The notes below the pieces were generated by a model that saw nothing but the letters and a program-made list of their open reading frames with translations, did not search any database and had not been told where the DNA came from. Both the position numbers and the translations under genes were made by a program. A stretch of 22,212 bases of DNA from Halobacteriales archaeon (GTDB lineage Archaea > Halobacteriota > Halobacteria > Halorutilales > JAHENH01), in NCBI GenBank assembly GCA_018609935.1, contig JAHENH010000103.1, forward strand, positions 1 to 22,212, in the 5' to 3' direction. This document shows, in pieces, positions 7,093 to 12,586 of this stretch; within the stretch, counting starts at the first letter, position 1; the number at the start of each line of letters is the position of its first letter.

Positions 7093-7892
7093 ACTTTATT
7101 AACTTCCCCCTCTAAGAAACTATTATCTTCTCTTATATCTACATTTAGTAGGCCTCCATGTGTTTTTATCTTGGATTTGTCTTTTCCAAAACCAAGTTTT
7201 CTGGCTACTGCAACTACAGCTATAGCTCCTGTTCCACATGAAAGAGTTTCAGCTTCTACACCTCTCTCAAATGTCCGTACTTTATATCCTCCATCTATTT
7301 TAGAGGCAAAATTGACGTTAGCTCCCTCTGGAAATATATTTGAACTACGTATAGGTGGAGCTTCTTTTTCTATATCTATTTTTTCTATATCTTCTAAAAA
7401 TATTACGGCATGAAGTACACCACTATTGCATGCTGTAACTGTATATCCTTGTATTTCCTCTTGGATTATTTTTCTTTTAGCAGGTATTTCAGAAGGTCTA
7501 AACGAGACTTCTCCCATCTCAACTCTTGCGTTTCCATCTATATAGCTAACTTCTCTATCTCCAGCGTCTGTCTTTACCTTACCTTTTTTTTCATCGTTTC
7601 TTTTTTTGTCTATATATCCTTTCTCAGCTGAATATCTAGTTACACACCTAAGACCATTACCACTCATTGCTGCAGTACTTCCATCAGGCTGGAACAAAGA
7701 CATAGCTATATCTTGTGGTCCTTCTGGTTTTTCTAGAAAAATTACTCCGTCTCCACCGACACCAAACCTTCTTTTACACCACTTTTCGGCAAATCCACTC
7801 TTTTCTTCAGGTTTTTTAGGTTTTATATTTGTATCTGCAGTATCAACTATTATGAAATCATTTCCGGCTGCTTCCATCTTAACAAACCTCAT
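7056..7892 (-). CDS. dapF: Diaminopimelate epimerase
   Basis: Converts LL- to meso-diaminopimelate, the last step before decarboxylation to lysine. The 278 residues contain both catalytic cysteines: Cys83 in SGNGLRC and Cys219 in ETLSCGTGA. The N-terminal KMEAAGNDFIIVD motif is also present. ATG at 7892 is preferred; a TTG at 7904 would add four residues. It starts 27 bases after the EMC3-like gene on the same strand, so it is probably the last gene of the adkA transcript. It converges on dapB with a 37-base coding overlap. The three dap genes thus sit together but on two opposing transcripts. Confidence 0.95.
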   Translation of the reverse strand: MRFVKMEAAGNDFIIVDTADTNIKPKKPEEKSGFAEKWCKRRFGVGGDGVIFLEKPEGPQDIAMSLFQPDGSTAAMSGNGLRCVTRYSAEKGYIDKKRNDEKKGKVKTDAGDREVSYIDGNARVEMGEVSFRPSEIPAKRKIIQEEIQGYTVTACNSGVLHAVIFLEDIEKIDIEKEAPPIRSSNIFPEGANVNFASKIDGGYKVRTFERGVEAETLSCGTGAIAVVAVARKLGFGKDKSKIKTHGGLLNVDIREDNSFLEGEVNKVYRGELSTSSTS

Positions 7893-7919
7893 ATTATCTA
7901 TCAAATTTTTGGATGCTGT

Positions 7920-8795
7920 CTAGGTCATATTAACTCCTAATGTTTTCCTTGCTACCTGTCCTAGACTTATCGAACAGATAATATACCAAAGAAGCCAAGC
8001 TCTACCAAACGGTAATGATATAACGCTTTCATTAAACTCTACAGATCCTGCAAATGGGAAAACTACCTTAGGAATTGCATCTAGATGGGGTGATGCACCC
8101 ATACCGCCAAAACTCCAGTATAGCCATATAAATATAGGTATAGTAAGGACCATTATCCATATTGTAGGCTTAAACTGTACTTTCATTATATCAAATTGTT
8201 GGGACATAACCTCTTTTTGTTCACTACCAAGCTCGTCTGGATTTTTCCCTCTCAAATCTTTCTGTACACCTTTTATTTTTTCCTGTCTTTTTCTTAACCA
8301 TCCCCAGTCTATCAAATATAACTGTAGATAACTTGAATATAGACCTGTAATCAAAGCAAGAACAAGTATAACTTGATAGTAAGGAAGATCTAAAAATAAT
8401 AACGGAGAAAGAAAAACATCAACTATTTTTGCAATACCGTTTCTAGCAGTTGGATTACTATAACCGAAAAGAACTAAAAAACCACCTAGAAATGCTACTA
8501 GCTTATCTAGTGTAGACCAGCTTGTATCTATATCCTTTTTATCACTATCCTGTATTTGTTCATCCTCTCTACCTAAAGCCTTTTTTAGGGAGCCTTCATC
8601 TTTGACTACAAAACCGCTATCACCGGAATCGACCAATATACCTTCCTGTATCAATCTACCCCACTGGCCACTTGATGCTTTATCCTTTATGTCATTCCAT
8701 TCTATTCCTCCATTTTTATCTTGTACATCTAATATATGCTCTAATACGGGCTCTATATCCGGGTTTTCCTCGATGAGTTCTTCAGCCTTTTTCAT
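7920..8795 (-). CDS. EMC3/TMCO1/DUF106-family membrane insertase-like protein
   Basis: An archaeal member of the Oxa1/YidC-related superfamily, thought to insert membrane proteins. The 291 residues begin with a soluble domain of about 85 residues (winged-helix-like, with WNDIKDKASSGQWGRLIQEG), found in haloarchaeal members. Helices follow at roughly 98-115 and 139-160. Then comes a charged, probably coiled-coil cytoplasmic stretch (about 165-210) between the first core helix and the next at 213-230, the family hallmark. A last helix lies at about 262-285. It follows adkA, the common haloarchaeal order near secY. The gap before it (8796-8934) carries A/T-rich boxes such as TTTAAAGTAT on the minus strand, so it may also have its own promoter. 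Confidence 0.88.
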   Translation of the reverse strand: MKKAEELIEENPDIEPVLEHILDVQDKNGGIEWNDIKDKASSGQWGRLIQEGILVDSGDSGFVVKDEGSLKKALGREDEQIQDSDKKDIDTSWSTLDKLVAFLGGFLVLFGYSNPTARNGIAKIVDVFLSPLLFLDLPYYQVILVLALITGLYSSYLQLYLIDWGWLRKRQEKIKGVQKDLRGKNPDELGSEQKEVMSQQFDIMKVQFKPTIWIMVLTIPIFIWLYWSFGGMGASPHLDAIPKVVFPFAGSVEFNESVISLPFGRAWLLWYIICSISLGQVARKTLGVNMT

Positions 8796-8934
8796 ATATA
8801 TCGTAGATATTTTTTTAAGACTCTAATACTTTAAACAGCTTTATATTAAAATTATTTTCCCAACCTTAACCAGTTTGTCTTTTTCTACTATAGATTAAAC
8901 CGATCTATATTTAGGAAATATAGACGAAAATAGA

Positions 8935-9498
8935 TTATTTTATTAGGTTTTTCAGTTCCTCTGCAGCTTTTTCCACCTGTCCATCATGGTTTTCTATTAT
9001 TTTTACAGTTGATCCAGTAATTGTAGCATAACTAGCTGCTGCAGATCTATTCAATTGTTGGTGTTGGTCTATTTCTTTAGATCCTTCAATGTCTCTTTTT
9101 CTTTCTTCTATGTCATCAAGTCTACGAAGAAGTATCTCGTCTGGATCTGCTTCAACTAAAACTATAACATCTGGCTCTAGTGGCCTCAAAACCCATTCTG
9201 GTAGACCAGGAAGATATCCACTAGGTGTTTTTATTGTACAGTGAGTATCAACAAATAAGTCCCCTTCTTCATTTTCTGCTCTATCTGATATTTTTTCTCC
9301 TGCATCAGCCTGTATCTCTCTTTGTTTTTCTTGTGGAAGTTTTCTTATCTCATCTCTATTTTCTACTAATCCATCCTGTTTAGCTACTTCAAACATCACA
9401 GAACCAAAGTTTACAACCTCAAATTCGACATCTTCAGACGTCTCATCTGCAACAGTAGTAGCTCCTACACCAGGAACTCCTGTTAAAACTCCTAACAT
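8935..9498 (-). CDS. adkA: Archaeal-type adenylate kinase
   Basis: Catalyses ATP + AMP to 2 ADP in the cytoplasm. The 187 residues match the archaeal AdkA family rather than bacterial Adk: VNFGSVMFEVAK, VDTHCTIKTPSGYLPGLP, and a lid region with LLRRLDDIEERKRDIEGS are all family blocks. The P-loop reads GVPGVGATT (residues 7-15), with alanine at the usual lysine position. The methanococcal AdkA proteins have serine there (from memory), so loss of this lysine is a family trait rather than damage. Start ATG 9498 follows a CTTAAG-type promoter box with a short or absent leader. secY, usually upstream in haloarchaea, is absent; a mobile element remnant begins about 100 bases upstream. Confidence 0.92.
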   Translation of the reverse strand: MLGVLTGVPGVGATTVADETSEDVEFEVVNFGSVMFEVAKQDGLVENRDEIRKLPQEKQREIQADAGEKISDRAENEEGDLFVDTHCTIKTPSGYLPGLPEWVLRPLEPDVIVLVEADPDEILLRRLDDIEERKRDIEGSKEIDQHQQLNRSAAASYATITGSTVKIIENHDGQVEKAAEELKNLIK

Positions 9499-9520
9499 AA
9501 TTTTAGATATTTATCCACAA

Positions 9521-9526
9521 CTTAAG
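9521..9526 (-). promoter_or_regulatory. Possible adkA promoter box
   Basis: On the minus strand CCTTAAGTTG lies 23-28 bases before the adkA ATG, the expected distance for a TATA-like element of a leaderless transcript. Confidence 0.4.
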
Positions 9527-9599
9527 GACTTCGCGATTTTAACCAGTGAAACAAAACCAAAAAATAGAAAAAACACAAGACCACCCTCTGTTTTTCTAA

Positions 9600-9970
9600 T
9601 TGTTGGTTCATAAGGAAGCAATAAGACTCCTTCCTAACAAAAGGCTAGGTGGGAGAATGCATGGACTCTTCTTATATAATACAACCTATATAAACCATAA
9701 AAACCATAAAAACCATAAGAACATAAAATGTGTATGTAGAGCCAAACACAGACGCTATCCTACAAATATAATGCAATCCCTACAGAAGATAATATACAAC
9801 AGTTAGAGAAACATTTCGATATACACAAAGACATTGTAGGGGCAGGGACTGTCCAAAATAGAGCACTTGGACACCAAGGGCCTCTGGCGGCTCTATACCG
9901 TTAAGCTTGGTGGATGGAACAGGGAAGCCACATCCTCAAGGAGTGTAGCGAATAGGGTGTGGTAGTTCAC
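9600..9970 (+). mobile_element. Miniature IS200/IS605-type element, left and right ends present, no transposase
   Basis: Fills most of the 517-base gap between adkA and the MBL gene. The left end begins TTGTTGGTTCATAAGGAAGC and has a subterminal hairpin (CTCC-TTCCTA against TAGG-TGGGAG, about 9629-9658). The right end has GGAACAGGGAAGCC (9916-9929), a nine-pair hairpin CCACATCCT/AGGGTGTGG (9928-9936 and 9954-9962) and the terminus GTAGTTCAC. The same two ends recur at 14950-15025 and 21737-22027. The middle has three copies of a 9-base unit (aaccataaa, about 9692-9718) and no protein-like frame. Haloarchaeal MITE-like derivatives of IS605 elements have this form. The exact left boundary is uncertain because the T-rich flank is also similar between copies. 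Confidence 0.75.
9830..9970 (+). ncRNA. Candidate TnpB-type guide RNA (omega/reRNA-like) ending at the element's right end
   Basis: The 3' 140 bases of the element fold plausibly: ATAGAG (9858-9863) pairs with CTCTAT (9891-9896) and encloses TTGG-ACA-CCAA. The conserved GAACAGGGAAGCC, the terminal hairpin and GTAGTTCAC follow. In IS605-type elements this position holds the scaffold of the TnpB guide RNA, and the guide would be the flank starting at 9971. Transcription is not shown by the sequence. Confidence 0.4.
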
Positions 9971-10015
9971 AGGGTTTAAAAAAGATAAAATGGATATAAA
10001 ACATAATATTTATTA

Positions 10016-10693
10016 ATGGAAGAGATAGCTGAAGGGTTATATCTGTTAGAAGCTAAAAAACCAGGTAGCCATACATATGTATTTGAGGGAAAAAATAAGA
10101 CAGCAATAATAGATCCTGGTTTAGACTCAAACTATGAAAGAATCAACTCAAATATTGGTTATACACCTGATATTGTTGTAAGTACACATGAACATTTTGA
10201 CCATATAGGTGCAAATCCAAGATTCCATGAAGATTCTCTACTAGCAGCGCATAGATTTTCCGCAGTAAAAATGATAACAGGCGATGAAGACGTCATGAAA
10301 TGTAGAGCAAACGGTCAACCACAAGATTACCAAGTACACCTATGGCTTGAAAACAACTCACTATTAGACCTAGGAGATAGAAAACTTAAAATACTACATA
10401 CGCCTGGTCATACTTCAGGATCTCTATGTATATACGACACAAGAAATAGAGCCCTACTAACAGGGGATACAGTATTTGCAAGAGGTACATTATCTGGAAT
10501 ATATGCATCAGGTAGCTATGGAGAATATGCAAACTCACTCAGACGACTAAATAACTTCAAACTAAAAATCATATGTCCGGGACACGGGGAAATATCATAT
10601 GACCCATATAAAACCTTGGAACAATCAATAAAGAAAGCAGAAAAAAGAATAGGTAAAGAAAAACAAACAGGAAAAGACCACGGAGAAATCTAA
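10016..10693 (+). CDS. Metallo-beta-lactamase-fold hydrolase (glyoxalase II-like)
   Basis: A 225-residue cytoplasmic hydrolase of the MBL fold. Metal ligands are complete: His58, His60, Asp62 and His63 in THEHFDH, His132 in HTPGHTSGS, Asp151 in TGDT, and His190 in CPGHG. This is the binuclear zinc or iron centre of the glyoxalase II/MBL group. The substrate is unknown; thioester or general detoxification hydrolases are the nearest well-known members. The ATG lies only 45 bases after the right end of the mobile element, and TATA-like stretches occur at 9975-9985 and 9993-10002, so the promoter abuts or lies within sequence next to the insertion. The C-terminal 25 residues are lysine-rich and not conserved-looking. 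Confidence 0.9.
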   Translation: MEEIAEGLYLLEAKKPGSHTYVFEGKNKTAIIDPGLDSNYERINSNIGYTPDIVVSTHEHFDHIGANPRFHEDSLLAAHRFSAVKMITGDEDVMKCRANGQPQDYQVHLWLENNSLLDLGDRKLKILHTPGHTSGSLCIYDTRNRALLTGDTVFARGTLSGIYASGSYGEYANSLRRLNNFKLKIICPGHGEISYDPYKTLEQSIKKAEKRIGKEKQTGKDHGEI

Positions 10694-10847
10694 AGAAAAA
10701 GGAGCGGGAGTTCTACGGGCCATCTGACTCGTGGAGTTTACACTCTAAATTCAAAAATAACATCTTCAGTATTAACCATTAATATTAGAACCCCTTAATT
10801 AGCGGACTTAAGTATATTTTTCCCCAGTGAAGAAAAATACTAACCAG

Positions 10848-10884
10848 CCAGCAGCTTTATAAATAAAGGAAGCTCTGGATTTTT
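10848..10884 (+). terminator. Stem-loop with T-run between convergent genes
   Basis: CCAGCAGCTT (10848-10857) pairs with AAGCTCTGG (10870-10878) with one bulged base, followed by ATTTTT. A second imperfect hairpin lies at 10811-10841. They sit between the MBL gene and the stop of the convergent DUF456 gene and could end either transcript. The remaining bases of the 189-base gap show nothing I can assign. Confidence 0.5.
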
Positions 10885-11365
10885 AGAAGATTAGTGCAAG
10901 TATAAACGCTACAAGTAATGAGAGGGTTATGAGGAGTTGTATTAGGGTGGAGCTGAGTGTTCCTATGGTTGCGTAGATTCCAGCTTTTAGACTTGGTTTT
11001 GTTTTTCCTTTTCTCCAGAATTCGAGTAGGAAGACTGTTAATCCGATCCCTACTATGATACCTATAGGTCCGAGAATGATGAGGAGTATTAAGCCGGCTA
11101 TTCCTGCTAAAATACTGTTTTTGTTTGAGGCTCCTCCTGCTTTAGCGGCTATGGCTCCTGCAAAATAATCTACCAAAATGGTGAAGACTCCTGCTATTAG
11201 GAATATCGTAAGGAATGTTGTACCGGGTGAGGTGTAGCCTGTACTCCACCAGTAAACCAGTATCCCTGCTATAGAAAATAGTGCTCCTGGTATCAGGGGT
11301 ATGAGGCTGCCTATGATCCCTGCAGTCATTAACAGGATTGCGATAATTAGGAATACTTCAGACAT
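10883..11365 (-). CDS. DUF456 family membrane protein
   Basis: A 160-residue, very hydrophobic protein with about five to six helices. It matches the DUF456 family by its features: an N-terminal helix with GIIGSLIPLIPG, a YWWSTGYTSPG loop, then DYFAGAIAAKAGGASNKNS, followed by LGPIGIIVGIG and FLLEFWR. The AKAGGASN block and the glycine- and proline-rich helices are the family's signature. Its biochemical function is unknown. It is monocistronic here and convergent with the MBL gene. The minus-strand upstream region carries AATAAAATATAG about 20-30 bases before the ATG, a plausible TATA box. Confidence 0.88.
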   Translation of the reverse strand: MSEVFLIIAILLMTAGIIGSLIPLIPGALFSIAGILVYWWSTGYTSPGTTFLTIFLIAGVFTILVDYFAGAIAAKAGGASNKNSILAGIAGLILLIILGPIGIIVGIGLTVFLLEFWRKGKTKPSLKAGIYATIGTLSSTLIQLLITLSLLVAFILALIF

Positions 11366-11409
11366 AAATCTATATCCACTTTAACTATATTTTATTCCAA
11401 CTATACTAA

Positions 11410-11720
11410 AGAACTATTTCAATATTGTTTGTCATAGCTGGAATAAAGAACATTATACAGATCTCAGAGAAAAAGCCCAGAATACGTATTAACAGAGACT
11501 ATAGAGAACCTAATCACTATATTGAAACAACTGGAAAAGAAAAAACAGGAAACCTGCCAGATTGGAATGAATTCCAAGAATTATTAACAGAATACAAGAT
11601 GTGAAAACTAACTGTGGAAAACCCGGCTTTAAAAAAAATACATAAAAAAGGAATTAGAACGGATAGGAAAAAACCTATACAGAAAATTTAACATATTCAA
11701 TTTTAGAATACTGGTGTAAT
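11410..11720 (+). other. Unassigned A-rich stretch with short open frames, possibly gene debris
   Basis: Between the DUF456 gene and the tRNA there are several short open stretches and no convincing gene. One frame is open from 11410 to 11604 with only a TTG start at 11425 (59 codons, ending LPDWNEFQELLTEYKM). A second frame over part of the same bases reads KSPEYVLTETIENLITILKQ and runs to a stop near 11586. A third, ending near 11720, reads KKELERIGKNLYRKF. The protein-like look in alternating frames suggests a frameshifted remnant, but I recognise no family. No Shine-Dalgarno or promoter is convincing. Confidence 0.25.
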
Positions 11721-11743
11721 CACCGGATTTAGGCTCTAAGAAG

Positions 11744-11814
11744 TGCGGCGGCCGGGATTTGAACCCGGGTTATGGCCTTGGCAAGGCCATGTGATACCAC
11801 TACACCACCGCCGC
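11744..11814 (-). tRNA. tRNA-Gly (anticodon GCC)
   Basis: The minus strand folds as a complete cloverleaf: acceptor stem GCGGCGG/CCGCCGC, D-arm around GTAGTGGTATCAC, anticodon stem TGGCC/GGCCA with loop TTGCCAA giving anticodon GCC, and T-arm CCGGGTTCAAATCCCGG. The discriminator is A, CCA is not encoded, and there is no intron. A TATA-like CTCTAAAAATTT (plus strand, 11837-11848) lies upstream at a fitting distance. Its stems are GC-rich against the AT-rich surroundings, as expected for a tRNA in such a genome. Confidence 0.97.
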
Positions 11815-11890
11815 CTGTTTCGGTTTAGTGTGGTGGCTCTAAAAATTTGTCGGAGTTAAATTCGATATATAATTGTCTTTTATTATCTTA

Positions 11891-12224
11891 TTGTTGGTTT
11901 GTAAGGAAAGGCTATAAGACCCTTTTCGTTTAGATAGAGGAATGCGTGGACTCTTCTTATCTTCTATAACTATAAAATAACATCTTTTTAACTAAAAAAT
12001 TTTTAACATATATATAATAAAATCGTGGAAAAAAGCAGACACAAACACAAATGCAAACACAAACATTTAGACAAAATTTGTGGGGAATAGACTTAAAAGA
12101 ATATGAAATACTAGGTAGCATGAGCTATATCTCCAAAAACTTATATAATAAAACATTATACGAAATTAGGCGACACTATTTTAGAAATGATGGATGCCTT
12201 GATTACTATGACATAAATCCATAA
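11891..12224 (+). mobile_element. IS200/IS605-type element remnant: left end plus truncated tnpB
   Basis: TTGTTGGTTTGTAAGGAAAG and, about 45 bases on, GGACTCTTCTTAT match the left ends of the elements at 9600 and 21737. A truncated TnpB frame follows at 12051-12224. No right end (GTAGTTCAC) is found before panD begins at 12242. Together with the tRNA and the stretch before it, this accounts for most of the 876-base gap 11366-12241. Confidence 0.65.
12051..12224 (+). pseudogene. TnpB (IS1341/OrfB-type) N-terminal fragment
   Basis: A 57-residue frame starting [15 protein letters not shown] and ending at a TAA. The segment [17 protein letters not shown] followed by GCLDYYDIN is like the N-terminal helical region of TnpB, where the consensus is SKNLYN-x2-x-Y-x-IR-x-x-F and a following Y-x-D stretch. 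The rest of TnpB (RuvC motifs, zinc ribbon) is missing, as the sequence runs into the 3' end of panD. It lies about 160 bases after a conserved element left end, in the right orientation. Identification rests on this short motif, so it is good but not certain. TnpB is normally about 400 residues. Confidence 0.65.
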
Positions 12225-12241
12225 TTGAAAGATAACTGGAA

Positions 12242-12586
12242 CTACTTTTCCTCTGCTGATTTTACTTTGTTATTCTTATCTGCGTATACTACTGTAGGGT
12301 TTTTTGATTTTTCTTCGTATAGTCCATATGATATGATTATTATTTTGTCCCCTATTTCTCCTAGGCGTGCCGCTGCTCCGTTTAGATGTATTTCTCTTTT
12401 ATTTCCTTTTACTGTGTATGTTTCGAAGCGTTCTCCGTTTCTTATGTTGACTACTTGTACTCTATCGTAGACGTCTATATCTGAAGCTTCAAGTAGATTT
12501 TTTCCTATGGTTAGGCTGCCTTCATAGTTTTTTCTGGTGTCTGTGACGTGAGCTCCATGTATCTTAGCTCGTAGGGCTTCTTTCAT
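12242..12586 (-). CDS. panD: Aspartate 1-decarboxylase, bacterial pyruvoyl type
   Basis: Makes beta-alanine for coenzyme A from aspartate. The 114 residues match bacterial PanD: KIHGAHVT near the start with Lys8 (Lys9 in E. coli), the self-cleavage site YEGSLTIG with Gly23-Ser24, where Ser24 would become the pyruvoyl group, NGERFETY with Arg53, and HLNGAAARLGEIGDKIIII. All the residues needed for self-processing are present. Archaea generally use a PLP-dependent glutamate-decarboxylase-like enzyme for this step, so a bacterial-type gene suggests transfer. The ATG overlaps the ppsA stop by four bases (ATGA), so it is translationally coupled to ppsA. The C-terminal 15 residues are charged and variable. 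Confidence 0.93.
   Translation of the reverse strand: MKEALRAKIHGAHVTDTRKNYEGSLTIGKNLLEASDIDVYDRVQVVNIRNGERFETYTVKGNKREIHLNGAAARLGEIGDKIIIISYGLYEEKSKNPTVVYADKNNKVKSAEEK

Noticed and set aside
8935..9498. adkA as a pseudogene because the P-loop lysine is missing
   Set aside because: All other family blocks are intact and archaeal members are known with a non-lysine residue at this position.
9692..9718. Three short repeats of aaccataaa as a possible CRISPR or origin repeat
   Set aside because: Units are 9 bases with no spacers and lie within the mobile element; this is a simple tandem repeat.
9600..9806. Open frame of 68 codons on the plus strand
   Set aside because: It begins exactly in the element's left-end repeat, covers the 9-base tandem repeat (giving a Asn-His-Lys run) and has no family resemblance; it follows from the repeat structure.
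10694..10745. GC-richer stretch after the MBL gene (GGAGCGGGAGTTCTACGGGC...) as another element right end
   Set aside because: It has GGAGTTTAC, loosely like GTAGTTCAC, but lacks the hairpin, the GAACAGGGAAGCC block and any left end.
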